Source: Hydrogenophaga sp. BPS33 (lineage in GTDB: Bacteria; Pseudomonadota; Gammaproteobacteria; Burkholderiales; Burkholderiaceae_C). From it: a DNA stretch of 64,000 nt. Location: positions 5,332,001 to 5,396,000 of the forward strand of contig NZ_CP044549.1 in the NCBI RefSeq assembly GCF_009859475.1. The letters run 5' to 3'. Below the pieces are notes generated by a model. It had not been told where the DNA came from. It saw nothing but the letters and a program-made list of their open reading frames with translations, and searched no databases. The translations under genes and the position numbers were made by a program. Shown here piece after piece: positions 18,155 through 26,897 of this stretch; within the stretch, counting starts at the first letter, position 1, and the number at the start of each line of letters is the position of its first letter.

Positions 18155-19336
18155 TCAAACGGCTCCATTGGTGCGCATTCTGGCGATGTCGTCGTCCGTG
18201 CGGCCCAGGCAACGCAGAATCGCTTCGCTGTGTTCGCCAATGCCGGGCACCGCGTCCATGCGGTAGTCGAAGCAGTCGTTCGCGCCGGGCGGTAGCAAGG
18301 CTTTCAACGCGCCCACGGGCGAGCCGATGGTGCGCAGGCGTTCGCGCGCGGCCAGCTGCGGGTGCGTCCAGAGATCGCCCACGCGGTTCACGTAGGCGTT
18401 GGCAATCTGTGCGCTGTCCAGCCGCGCGACCACCTCCTGCGCGCTCAGGCCCGCAAACACCGCTTCGATGATGCCGCGCAACTCGGCGCGCCGCTCGCTG
18501 CGCTTGGGGTTCAGGTCGAAGCGCGGGTCGCTCGCCAGCGCCGGCTGCATCAGCACCTGATCGCAGAACGCGCGCCATTCGCGCTCGTTCTGCAGGCCCA
18601 GCATCACGTCCTGGCCATCGCCGGCGCGGAAGGGACCGTAGGGGAAGATGGTGGCGTGCGACGCGCCCTGGCGCGTGGGTGCGGGCTGGTCGTCGTAGGC
18701 GTAGTACATGGGAAAGCCCATCCACTCGGCCAGTGCTTCGAGCATCGACACGTCGATGTGCGAGCCCACGCCCGTGCGCCCGCGCAGCAGGAGCGCCGAA
18801 AGGATGTTGCTGTAGGCGTACATGCCGGCCGCGATGTCCGCCACGGAGTTGCCGGCCTTGCAGCGCTCCTCGGGTGTGCCGGTGACGTCCAGAAAACCCG
18901 CTTCGCTCTGGATCAGCAGGTCGTATGCCTTGCGGTCGCGGTAGGGGCCGTCTTCGCCGTAACCGGAAATGTCGCAGCACACCAGGCGCGGGTTGAGCGC
19001 CTGCAGCGCGGCGTGCCCCAGGCCCATGCGCGCGGCCGCACCGGGGGCGAGGTTCTGCACGAACACGTCCGAATCTTTCAGCAATTCCATGAGCACCGCG
19101 AAGGCCTCGGGCTGCTTGAGGTCGAGCGTGAGGCTTTCCTTGGAGCGGTTCGCCCACACGAAGTGCGAAGACAGGCCCTGGACGCGGTGGTCGTAGTCGC
19201 GCGCGAAATCACCGCTGCCCGGGCGCTCCACCTTGATCACGCGCGCGCCGAGATCGGCCAGTTGCCGCGTGCAGAAGGGCGCGGCGATGGCGTGTTCCAG
19301 CGATACGACGGTGATGCCATCCAGCGGTCGCAGCAT
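18155..19336 (-). CDS. CaiB/BaiF family CoA-transferase (class III)
   Basis: Class III CoA-transferases move CoA between carboxylic acids. The 393-residue protein has the family N-terminus LDGITVVSLEHAIAAPF and VIKVERPGSGDFAR, then a middle SHIDVSMLEALAEW. The ATG at 19336 is one base after the acyl-CoA dehydrogenase stop (TGA-C-ATG). In the context of CitE-like and hydratase genes it would activate a dicarboxylate such as itaconate with succinyl-CoA; this is inference. Confidence 0.85.
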   Translation of the reverse strand: MLRPLDGITVVSLEHAIAAPFCTRQLADLGARVIKVERPGSGDFARDYDHRVQGLSSHFVWANRSKESLTLDLKQPEAFAVLMELLKDSDVFVQNLAPGAAARMGLGHAALQALNPRLVCCDISGYGEDGPYRDRKAYDLLIQSEAGFLDVTGTPEERCKAGNSVADIAAGMYAYSNILSALLLRGRTGVGSHIDVSMLEALAEWMGFPMYYAYDDQPAPTRQGASHATIFPYGPFRAGDGQDVMLGLQNEREWRAFCDQVLMQPALASDPRFDLNPKRSERRAELRGIIEAVFAGLSAQEVVARLDSAQIANAYVNRVGDLWTHPQLAARERLRTIGSPVGALKALLPPGANDCFDYRMDAVPGIGEHSEAILRCLGRTDDDIARMRTNGAV

Positions 19337-19337
19337 G

Positions 19338-20507
19338 TCAGAAGCTCCTGGGCAAGCCCAGCAGGTGCTCGGCCACGTACGAATAGATGAGGTTGGTGGA
19401 GATCGGCGCGACCTGGTACAGCCGCGTCTCGCGGAACTTGCGCTCCACATCGTACTCGTGCGCGAAGCCGAAGCCACCGTGGGTTTGCAGGCACACGTTG
19501 GCCGCTTCCCACGAGGCCTTGGCAGCGAGGTACTTGGCCATGTTGGCTTCGCCGCCGCAGGGCTTTCCTGCGTCGAACAGCGAGCAGGCTTTCCAGCGCA
19601 TCAGGTTCGCCGCTTCGGCCTCGATGAACGCGTCGGCGATCGGAAACTGCACACCCTGGTTCTGGCCGATGGGCCGGTTGAAGACGACGCGTTCGTTGGC
19701 GTAGGCTCGCGCCTTGTTCACGAACCAGTAGGCATCGCCGATGCACTCGGCCGCGATCAGGGTGCGCTCGGCGTTGAGCCCGTCGAGGATGTACTTGAAG
19801 CCCTGCCCTTCGATGCCGATCAGGTTCTCTGCCGGAATTTCCAGGTTGTCGAAGAACACCTCGTTGGTCTCGTGGTTCACCATGTTCATGATCGGACGCA
19901 TCGTCATGCCATGGCCGATGGCCTGGTGCAGGTCGACGATGAAGATGCTCATGCCCTCGCTCTTCTTCTTCACCTCGGCCAAGGGCGTGGTGCGAGCAAG
20001 GAGGATCATCAGGTCGGAGTGCTGGATACGAGAGATCCATACCTTCTGCCCATTGACCACGTAGCGGTCGCCCTTGCGCACCGCCGTGGTCTTGAGTTGC
20101 GTGGTGTCGGTGCCGGTGGTGGGCTCGGTCACGGCCATGGTCTGCAGGCGCAGTTTGCCGTTGGCGATGCCGGGCAGGTACTGGCGCTTCTGCTCAGGCG
20201 AACCGTGGCGCAGCAGCGTGCCCATGTTGTACATCTGGCCGTGCACCGAGCCGGCGTTGCCGCCCGAGAGATTCACCTCTTCCATCACCACCGACGCTTC
20301 GGCCAGGCCCAGACCCGAGCCGCCGTATTCCTGCGGGATCATGGCGGCCAGCCAACCCGCGCCGGTGAGCGCGTCGACGAAGGCCTCGGGATAGCCGCGC
20401 GCGCCATCGACGCCCTGCCAATAGGCCGCGTCATAGCGGCTGCAGAGGTCGCGCACGGCGTCGCGGATGTCCTGGTACTGATCGGGTGCGGGGATTTGCT
20501 GTTTCAT
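19338..20507 (-). CDS. Acyl-CoA dehydrogenase
   Basis: This FAD enzyme of 389 residues has the standard three-domain layout. Visible are AVTEPTTGTDTTQLKTTA, NGQKVWISRIQHSD, the C-terminal domain start GLNAERTLIAAECIGDA and QTHGGFGFAHEYDVER. It would oxidise an acyl-CoA at C2-C3 and pass electrons to ETF. The ATG at 20507 lies 7 bases after the hydratase gene. An acyl-CoA dehydrogenase also occurs in the Pseudomonas aeruginosa itaconate locus as I recall it, though it is not needed for the core pathway. Confidence 0.9.
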   Translation of the reverse strand: MKQQIPAPDQYQDIRDAVRDLCSRYDAAYWQGVDGARGYPEAFVDALTGAGWLAAMIPQEYGGSGLGLAEASVVMEEVNLSGGNAGSVHGQMYNMGTLLRHGSPEQKRQYLPGIANGKLRLQTMAVTEPTTGTDTTQLKTTAVRKGDRYVVNGQKVWISRIQHSDLMILLARTTPLAEVKKKSEGMSIFIVDLHQAIGHGMTMRPIMNMVNHETNEVFFDNLEIPAENLIGIEGQGFKYILDGLNAERTLIAAECIGDAYWFVNKARAYANERVVFNRPIGQNQGVQFPIADAFIEAEAANLMRWKACSLFDAGKPCGGEANMAKYLAAKASWEAANVCLQTHGGFGFAHEYDVERKFRETRLYQVAPISTNLIYSYVAEHLLGLPRSF

Positions 20508-20514
20508 GGGAGTC

Positions 20515-21393
20515 TTATGCAAACTGGACGTCGGCCTGCATCGTGAGCGCGCCTTCGTGGTCCTGCGCCCAGAGCTGGGCGCTCTGGCCATCGGCCGATG
20601 GTTTGCCGCAGACGCGCAACGGGGAGGTGTCAAAGGTCGGACGCACTGCTTTGAACGCAAAGCGGCGCAAGCGCGCGTCGGGGCGCTGCTGGACGGCGAG
20701 CTCGCACAGCAGCGTGGCGATCAGGGGGCCGTGCACCACCAGACCCGGATAGCCTTCCACGCCGGTGGCGTAGTCGCGGTCGTAGTGGATGCGGTGGCCG
20801 TTGAAGGTGAGCGCGGAGTAGCGAAACAGCAGCACCGGGTCGGGCCGGATGTCGCACGACCACACGGCATCCGTGGGCGCGGGCTGCGCCACGGGCACCG
20901 GGTCGCCCGGCTGCGCGGCCGCGCGGTAGACGATGTCCTGCTCCTCGGTCAGCGCCACTTCGCCATCGCGCGAGACCTCGTGGCGCACGGTGACGAACAC
21001 GAGATCGCCCGAGCGCCCCGCCTTGTGGGCCACCGAGGCAATGCGCGAGCTGCGCCGCACCACGTCGCCCACGTGCAGCGGCGCGAGCCATTCCAGGCGG
21101 CCACCGGCCCACATGCGGCGCGGCAGGGGCACCGGTGGCAGAAAGCCACCAAGCCGCGGGTGCCCGTCATCACCCAATTCGGCTTGCGGTGCGCGCGGCA
21201 GAAAGTAGAGCCAATGCCAGAGCGGCCGCAGCGCTTCGCCACGAGCGCCCGGCACCTTGGCGAGATCCAGCATCGCGGCCATACCCCGCACCGGGGCGGC
21301 GCTCAGGTCGTCGTCGACGGTCTCTTCGCGGCCAACCCAGTCGCGCAGGTGTTCCAGTGCCGCAGGCGTGATGCGGTGATTTGAGGTGTCCAT
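20515..21393 (-). CDS. FAS1-type/HTD2-like hot-dog hydratase, related to mesaconyl-C4-CoA and itaconyl-CoA hydratases
   Basis: This 292-residue protein has tandem hot-dog folds. The N-terminal half includes LPRRMWAGGRLEWLAPLHVG and the C-terminal half FRYSALTFNGHRIHYDRDYA, the hydratase-2 signature. HTD2-like proteins of this size include mesaconyl-C4-CoA hydratase and itaconyl-CoA hydratase. It is the first gene of the operon, divergent from a LysR gene across a 93-base gap. The start at 21393 gives MDTSNHRITP. The substrate is inferred only. Confidence 0.8.
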   Translation of the reverse strand: MDTSNHRITPAALEHLRDWVGREETVDDDLSAAPVRGMAAMLDLAKVPGARGEALRPLWHWLYFLPRAPQAELGDDGHPRLGGFLPPVPLPRRMWAGGRLEWLAPLHVGDVVRRSSRIASVAHKAGRSGDLVFVTVRHEVSRDGEVALTEEQDIVYRAAAQPGDPVPVAQPAPTDAVWSCDIRPDPVLLFRYSALTFNGHRIHYDRDYATGVEGYPGLVVHGPLIATLLCELAVQQRPDARLRRFAFKAVRPTFDTSPLRVCGKPSADGQSAQLWAQDHEGALTMQADVQFA

Positions 21394-21445
21394 GCCGGGA
21401 TCGTGCCCGTGCGCCTGACTTCGCACAATGCGCCATTTCCCGACC

Positions 21446-21470
21446 GAGGCTTCGGAAAACCCGAAGCCTC
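21446..21470. promoter_or_regulatory. Palindrome in the divergent LysR/hydratase promoter region
   Basis: GAGGCTTCGG and CCGAAGCCTC form a perfect 10-bp inverted repeat around AAAAC, centred in the 93-base gap. LysR regulators usually bind a T-N11-A dyad in the shared promoter of their target operon, so this is a candidate operator. It ends 16 bases before the LysR ATG. Confidence 0.45.
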
Positions 21471-21486
21471 AGGGACAATGGCGCGC

Positions 21487-22395
21487 ATGAACTTCAATGC
21501 CATCGACCTGCGCCTGTTCATTGCGATCGCACAAAAATCCAGCATCACGCATGGTGCCGACACGCGGCATCTGTCCCTCGCGGCGGCCAGTGCGCGCGTG
21601 AAAGCGCTGGAAGACGCGGCCGGCGTGCCATTGCTGATTCGAAAGGCTCGGGGCGTGGCGCTCACCCCGGCGGGCGAGGCCTTTTTGCACCATGCGCGCG
21701 CCATCCTGCGCCAAACCGAGGCCCTGCGCGCGGAGCTCAACGAGTACTCGCGCGGCCTGCGCGGCCACGTGCGGGTGCACGCCAACACCACCGCCTTCAC
21801 CGACATCCTGCCCCAGGTGCTGCCGGGCTTTCTCAAGGCGCACCCGCGCGTCAACGTGGAATTGCAGGAGCGCCAGAATGCCGAGATCCTGACCGACGTG
21901 CTCGACTGCAGCGCCGATCTGGGCATCGTCTCGGCCAGGGTGAATGCTCCCGGCATCAAGGCCATGCACTTCAGCACCGACCGGTTGGTGCTGGTGGTGC
22001 CGCGCAGCCACCGGTTCGCTCGCCGCAAGCAGATGGCCTTTGCCGACACGCTGGACGAAGACTTCGTCGGCATGCACCCGAGCAGCACGCTCACCGAGTT
22101 TCTGGCGTCGATGACGGCAGGCACCGGCAAGCCCATGCGCATCCGGGTGCAGCTCTCCAACTTCGACGCGGTCTGCCGCATGATCGGCACCGGCGTGGGC
22201 ATCGGCATCGTGCCGGCCAGCAGCGCGCGGCGCAGCCTGGTCGACATGCCGCTCGTGCAGGTGGAGCTCAAGGACGCGTGGCGGGTGCGCGAGCGCTTCG
22301 TCATCTCGCGCGAAGGCGAGCCGTTGCCGGCGTTCGCGCAGGCGCTGGTGGATGCGTTGGTGGCGTTCCACGCGCCCGATGCAGGAAAAGTGTGA
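21487..22395 (+). CDS. LysR-family regulator of the adjacent CoA-thioester operon
   Basis: This 302-residue protein has a winged helix-turn-helix at residues 1-65 (FNAIDLRLFIAIAQKSSITHGA with LSLAAASARVKALE) and a substrate-binding co-inducer domain. It lacks the common AAxxL wording in its recognition helix (LAAASARV). Its divergent position suggests control of the four genes at 17305-21393. I chose the ATG at 21487 because the fold begins there. Its last four bases overlap the 3' end of rnpB on the other strand. Confidence 0.88.
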   Translation: MNFNAIDLRLFIAIAQKSSITHGADTRHLSLAAASARVKALEDAAGVPLLIRKARGVALTPAGEAFLHHARAILRQTEALRAELNEYSRGLRGHVRVHANTTAFTDILPQVLPGFLKAHPRVNVELQERQNAEILTDVLDCSADLGIVSARVNAPGIKAMHFSTDRLVLVVPRSHRFARRKQMAFADTLDEDFVGMHPSSTLTEFLASMTAGTGKPMRIRVQLSNFDAVCRMIGTGVGIGIVPASSARRSLVDMPLVQVELKDAWRVRERFVISREGEPLPAFAQALVDALVAFHAPDAGKV

Positions 22396-22741
22396 AGCGC
22401 ACCGATAAGCCGGATTCTGTGCATCCGGGTTGCCCCGGATGTGACCGCCATTCATCTGGGCCGGGGGTCACCCCCCGGCTCGGTGCTACCTACCCGCCGA
22501 CTCCGCGGAACCACGTCAACGTCGGCCTATTTGGTATTGCTGCGCGTAGAGATTGCCCGTTTCACCCGCACTGAAGCGGCTCGTCTCTGTTGCTCTGATC
22601 CTCACCTTAGGGCCCATCGAGCGAACTCTCAAGGCTTGTCGGCGGAGAGGTGTTACCTCCTACGCTGTCCTGTGCAGTCCGGACGTTCCTCCAGCACACC
22701 CTTTCGGGATGTCGTGCCAGCGGCGGTCTGGTGCGCTTCAC
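22392..22741 (-). ncRNA. rnpB: RNase P RNA (rnpB)
   Basis: On the minus strand the 5' GTGAAGCGCACC (22741-22730) pairs with the 3' GGTGCGCTTCAC (22403-22392) to close helix P1. Inside are the conserved GAGGAACGTCCGGACTGCAC near the 5' end, ACAGGACAGCG, GCAATACCAAATAGGCCG and the 3' ATCCGGCTTATCGGT. The length of about 350 nt fits bacterial type A RNA. A GATAAT hexamer at 22749-22754 lies at the right place for its -10 box. Apparent reading frames here are not genes. Confidence 0.95.
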
Positions 22742-22785
22742 GGCAGGAATTATCGCCCCTGTTCGCCACCTCTCTTGCCGACCCA

Positions 22786-23712
22786 TCAGGATGGCGTGGC
22801 ACGGGCCCCCAACAACTCTTTCAACAGCGCTGCCATTCTGGCCGCTGCCGGCGACAACGACCGCCCTGCCAGCGTGACGGTGGCAATCGTGCGCACCATG
22901 CGTGGGCGAACGATCTTGACCTTGTGGATCGACGGCGGCAGCCATTCCGGCACCGCGATCGCGGGGATCACGGCGGCTCCCAGGCCCGCTGCGGCCATAG
23001 AGATCAAGGTTTGCGACTGCATGAACTGGTAACGCGTGGCGAGTTCCAACCGCTGTGAAGCCAGCGCCTTTTCCACAATGTCCCGCAACGCCGTGCCCTG
23101 CTCCAGCACCAACAAGGGCATGCGGGACAGGGCTTTCAGCGTGATCGACGGCGCAGGTCCGTCATGCCATGCACGCGGCACCAGCGCTACCATTTCGTCC
23201 AGCAGCAGACGCTCAAACACGAGATCGGCCGCATCGAACTCTACGCTCACACCAAGATCGACCTCGCCCCTGCGCACGCTTTCGTACAGCGCTGCGGCGG
23301 TGATTTCGCGCACATACACACGAATACCCGGGTAGCGCTGCCCGAACGCCACCAGCACCTGGGCCAGGCAACTGCTCGCGATCGTGGGCGCACAAGCCAG
23401 GTACACGACACCGCGCTGCAAACTGGCCGTCTCTCTCGACTCGATCAGGCCAGCCTCCACCTCTGCCATTGCCCGACGCACGTGTTGCAGCAAGCGTTCG
23501 CCATCCTGGGTCAGCCGAACCTGGCGCGTGGTGCGGTGGAACAGCGACAACCCCAACTGCTCTTCGAGCTGCCGGATCTGACTGCTCACGGCCGATCCAG
23601 ACCGGTGCGAACGGTCCGCTGCCACCCGAAAACTTTGGGCATTGCCCACCAACATGAAGGTGTGCAACAGCTTGAGGTTGATGGCACTGGGCAGCGATGG
23701 GAAGTCGGTCAT
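22786..23712 (-). CDS. LysR-family regulator of the RraA/aconitase-like cluster
   Basis: This 308-residue protein has a winged helix-turn-helix at about 10-70 (LKLLHTFMLVGNAQSFRVAADRSHRSGSAVSSQIRQLE) and an effector domain ending LLKELLGARATPS. The ATG at 23712 follows GAGATTGAG; a TTG ten codons upstream is possible. It diverges from the Bug protein gene across 210 bases and is the probable regulator of the genes at 23923-27457. Its stop is 44 bases from the rnpB 5' end. Confidence 0.88.
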   Translation of the reverse strand: MTDFPSLPSAINLKLLHTFMLVGNAQSFRVAADRSHRSGSAVSSQIRQLEEQLGLSLFHRTTRQVRLTQDGERLLQHVRRAMAEVEAGLIESRETASLQRGVVYLACAPTIASSCLAQVLVAFGQRYPGIRVYVREITAAALYESVRRGEVDLGVSVEFDAADLVFERLLLDEMVALVPRAWHDGPAPSITLKALSRMPLLVLEQGTALRDIVEKALASQRLELATRYQFMQSQTLISMAAAGLGAAVIPAIAVPEWLPPSIHKVKIVRPRMVRTIATVTLAGRSLSPAAARMAALLKELLGARATPS

Positions 23713-23788
23713 CTCAATCTCAATGGGGCGCGCTGGCGACAAAGACGGATTGTCCCGAAAAACATCTCAATCAACAAGAATATCGCGT

Positions 23789-23818
23789 TTGTCAAAAGCA
23801 TCTACCTAAACCTAGACT
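23789..23818 (+). promoter_or_regulatory. Candidate promoter for the Bug-RraA-LeuCD-like operon
   Basis: TTGTCA (23789-23794), an 18-base spacer and TAGACT (23813-23818) form a fair sigma-70 promoter, with a leader of about 100 bases to the ATG at 23923. AGGAG lies about eight bases before that ATG. Confidence 0.35.
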
Positions 23819-23922
23819 GCGCCTCGCAGACAAACGACACCCCGGACGCATCTCGACACCCGCGCGTTCGACATCGGTGATCGACCACCATCCAGCGCAT
23901 CTGCGCCGACAGGAGACACACC

Positions 23923-24924
23923 ATGCCACCCATGACCACACGCTCGTTCCTGCGCGCCGCCAGCGCGCTGGTGTTGAGCGCCACAATCCTCGCGCCCCAG
24001 GTGCACGCCGAACCCGGCTATCCCAGCAAGCCCATCCTGATCGTCGCCCCCTTCCCGCCCGGCAATTCGTCGGATGTGGCCGCTCGCATCCTGGGGGAAT
24101 ACCTGTCCGGCAAACTCGGCAAACCCGTCATCGTCGAGAACAAGACTGGTGCGTCCGGTCAGATCGGCACCGGTTTTGTCGCCCGGTCGCAGCCGGACGG
24201 CCACACTTTGCTGATGACATCGACCTCGTCGACCATCAGCCCGGCGATCTACCGCTCCATCCCCTACAACATCCTGACCGACTTCACACCGATCCTGCGC
24301 GTGGCGGTGGCGCCCATGGTGTTGCTGGTCCCGAAGAACGCGCCATACGACCGCCTGGAAGACTTTGTCGGCGCCGTGCGCCAACAGCCAGGGCAATTTG
24401 CCTACGCCACCGCCGGTTCGGGCACGATCCAGCACCTGACCTCGGCGGCATTCCTTGCGCGCCTGAACCTGAACGTGCAAAACGTGCCGTACCGGGGAAG
24501 CCCCCAAGCTCTCACCGACCTGATCGGCGGCCAGGTGCAGTTCATGTTCGACGCGGTTCTCTCGGCCCGTCCCCACATCGAATCCGGCAAGCTCAAGCCA
24601 TTGGCGGTGGCCAGCCTGCAACCGGTGGCCATGTTGCCCAATGCACGTACGGCAGCGTCTTCGACGCTGACGGATCTGCGCGACTTCGAAATTGAGGGTT
24701 GGGTCGGTCTGATGGGGCCCAAAGGCATTCCTGCGTCGATCAGCCAACGGCTCAATGCCGTGCTGCAGGAAGGCATGCGGGACCCCGCCTTGCGCGAGCG
24801 GCTGGGCAACGCGGGAATCACGCTGGCGCCGCCCAACACGCCGGCGCAATTCGCGGCCTTCCTTCGCACCGACGAACGCCGCTGGGGCGACATCGCCACG
24901 GCCGCTCAAATCCCCAAGGAGTGA
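23923..24924 (+). CDS. Bug/TctC-family periplasmic solute-binding protein
   Basis: This 333-residue protein has a signal peptide (RSFLRAASALVLSATILAPQVHA) and the tripartite-tricarboxylate receptor signature: YPSKPILIVAPFPPGNSSD, VIVENKTGASGQIGTGFVA, DGHTLL and VPYRGSPQALTDLIGGQVQ. Such proteins capture carboxylates for TctAB or, as orphans, may sense them. No TctA/TctB genes are nearby. It begins an apparent operon, with RraA 3 bases after its stop. Confidence 0.9.
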   Translation: MPPMTTRSFLRAASALVLSATILAPQVHAEPGYPSKPILIVAPFPPGNSSDVAARILGEYLSGKLGKPVIVENKTGASGQIGTGFVARSQPDGHTLLMTSTSSTISPAIYRSIPYNILTDFTPILRVAVAPMVLLVPKNAPYDRLEDFVGAVRQQPGQFAYATAGSGTIQHLTSAAFLARLNLNVQNVPYRGSPQALTDLIGGQVQFMFDAVLSARPHIESGKLKPLAVASLQPVAMLPNARTAASSTLTDLRDFEIEGWVGLMGPKGIPASISQRLNAVLQEGMRDPALRERLGNAGITLAPPNTPAQFAAFLRTDERRWGDIATAAQIPKE

Positions 24925-24927
24925 GGG

Positions 24928-25617
24928 ATGCCGTCCGAAGCAGCAGCCGTGGCCGCGCTGGTCGCTCTGTTGACGCAGGCGTCGGCGGGTGCGGCCTACG
25001 AAGCCGCTGGCCAGAGCGGCGCGCTGGCGCCCGAGATCCGGTCACTGGTGCCCGACACCTTGTGTGTGGGCACGGCTTTCACGGTTCAGACACCGTCCGG
25101 CGCGTGCAACGCAATCGTGGAGGCGGTCGACCAGGCGCCTCCCGGTTCGGTCATCGTGATCGATGCGGGCGAGACGGGCACGGCCTGCACATGGGGCGGC
25201 ACAGCCGCGTCCATCGCCCAAAGGCGCGGCATTGCCGGCATCGTCAGCAGTGCCTACGTCCGCGACGTGGTCGCGTTGCGCGCCGATCGTTTCCCGGTCT
25301 TCGCGCGCGGCACCGTGGCACATGGCTGGAAACGCGGCTGTGGCGGCACAAGCGGGGTTCCCGTGTGCATCGGCGGCCAATGGATCCACCCGGGCGACGC
25401 CCTGTGCGCCGACGACGACGGTGTGGTGGTCATTCCACGCGCGACAGCGGCCAATGCCTTGCTCGCGCTGCGGGCACGGCTGGCCTTCGAACACGAAACC
25501 GAACGCATGCTGGCCAATGGCGGAAGCTATGCCCAAGTGATGCAGGCCAAAGCACACCTGGCGTCGCGCCTCCCACCTGTCACCCAGACCCCACGCCACC
25601 GAGGAGATTCCATTTGA
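24928..25617 (+). CDS. RraA/HMG-CHA aldolase family protein
   Basis: This 229-residue protein belongs to the family that includes 4-hydroxy-4-methyl-2-oxoglutarate aldolase and oxaloacetate decarboxylases. Characteristic are GGTAASIAQRRGIAGIV, the catalytic-type Arg-Asp in SAYVRDV, GVPVCIGGQWIHPGDAL and DDDGVVVIP. These enzymes release pyruvate from a 4-hydroxy-2-oxo acid or decarboxylate oxaloacetate. The RraA name comes from an RNase E inhibitor role in E. coli, which the catabolic context here does not favour. The stop overlaps the next gene's TTG start. Confidence 0.85.
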   Translation: MPSEAAAVAALVALLTQASAGAAYEAAGQSGALAPEIRSLVPDTLCVGTAFTVQTPSGACNAIVEAVDQAPPGSVIVIDAGETGTACTWGGTAASIAQRRGIAGIVSSAYVRDVVALRADRFPVFARGTVAHGWKRGCGGTSGVPVCIGGQWIHPGDALCADDDGVVVIPRATAANALLALRARLAFEHETERMLANGGSYAQVMQAKAHLASRLPPVTQTPRHRGDSI

Positions 25618-26897
25618 GCACCCGCATCGCGCAAACCGCGACCGAGAAAATTCTGGCGCGTGCCAGTGGATTGCGCCACGTGCGGGCCGGCGAGGTGGTG
25701 TCACCGCAACCGGACCTGGTGATCCTGCACGACGGGTACATCGAAACGGCCCACCGGGAACTGTCGGCATTGGGCTATGCCTCGATCGTCCGCCCGGAGC
25801 GGGTGATGTTCGTGACGGATCACGAGGTTGCCTACGCCAGCCCCAAGGCCGCTTTGCGAGGCAAGAAGATCCGCGACATCGCGCGCGCCTGGGGCGTCGG
25901 GCAATTTTTCGATGTGGGGCGCGGCGGCCATGGCCACCTGTTCCCGCTCGAAAGAGGCTTCGTGCAACCGGGCATGTATTTGTCCTGCTACGACATGCAC
26001 TGCACCACCTTTGGTGCCGTGGGCGCATTGGCCACGGCACCAGGGCCTGAAATCACGACGGTGCTGGCCTGTGGCACCTTGTGGGAGCAGGTGCCCGCCA
26101 CCGTGCGTGTGGAACTGCGCGGCACACCCGGGCCTGCGGTCAGCGCACGGGACATCGGGTTTCACATCACGACCTTGTTTGCGCGGGGCGAGCTGCCCGC
26201 ACAGCACGACAACCGCGTGATCGAATTCTGCGGCGACTTCGCCGATCGTCTGCCCCGCTCAGAACGGGTCGCCCTGTGCAACTCGCTAACCGAGATCGGT
26301 GTGGCGAATGTGCTGTTCCACCCCATCGATGGTGGAGCCCCTGTCGGTGCTGCAGACTGGCGCAGCGACGCCGACGCCGCATTCGAGTCGGTCATATCGC
26401 TCGACATCTCGGCGCTAGGCCCTCAGGTGGCTCTGCCGGGCGGACCGCACCACGGGGTCGACATTGACAGCGTGACCGGCCAACACGTGGACCACACCTA
26501 CATCGGCTCCTGCGGCTCCGGCATGTACGAGGACTTCGTGGCTGCGGCCAGCGTGCTCCATGGCCGGCGCATCGCGGAGCACGTGCGCTTGTTCATCGTG
26601 CCAGGAACGGTGGACACCGCTCAACGCCTCGTCACCGAGGGTCTGCAATCGACCTTCCTCGCCGCGGGTGCCGTGGTGCTGCCGCCCGGTTGCGGCCCCT
26701 GTGCCGGCGGGATCATGGGCCCGATGGCCGATGGCGAAGTGTCCATTTCGACCGCCGCCACCAACCACTCAGGTCGGTTCGGATCGCGCACCTCGCAGGC
26801 CTATCTCGCCAGTCCCTGGACAGTGGCCGCGTCGGCGGTGCAAGGCCGCATCACAGACCCCAGAACGCTCCTGCCCAACACCACGCAACACCCATGA
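25614..26897 (+). CDS. Aconitase-superfamily large subunit (LeuC-like hydro-lyase)
   Basis: This 427-residue protein resembles 3-isopropylmalate dehydratase large subunits. The three [4Fe-4S] Cys appear present: one in YIGSCGSG and two in PPGCGPCAGG. The substrate loop GDSHTSTHGAFG of LeuC is changed to YDMHCTTFGAVG, so the substrate likely differs. The start is TTG at 25614, with GAGGAG about seven bases upstream and overlap with the RraA stop; no ATG gives the conserved N-terminus. Its stop overlaps the small-subunit ATG (ATGA). Confidence 0.85.
   Translation: MSTRIAQTATEKILARASGLRHVRAGEVVSPQPDLVILHDGYIETAHRELSALGYASIVRPERVMFVTDHEVAYASPKAALRGKKIRDIARAWGVGQFFDVGRGGHGHLFPLERGFVQPGMYLSCYDMHCTTFGAVGALATAPGPEITTVLACGTLWEQVPATVRVELRGTPGPAVSARDIGFHITTLFARGELPAQHDNRVIEFCGDFADRLPRSERVALCNSLTEIGVANVLFHPIDGGAPVGAADWRSDADAAFESVISLDISALGPQVALPGGPHHGVDIDSVTGQHVDHTYIGSCGSGMYEDFVAAASVLHGRRIAEHVRLFIVPGTVDTAQRLVTEGLQSTFLAAGAVVLPPGCGPCAGGIMGPMADGEVSISTAATNHSGRFGSRTSQAYLASPWTVAASAVQGRITDPRTLLPNTTQHP

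Noticed and set aside
22441..23058. Short plus-strand frames in the 22.4-23.0 kb region.
   Set aside because: They lie across RNase P RNA and the reverse of a LysR gene. The RNA is strongly supported by its conserved segments.
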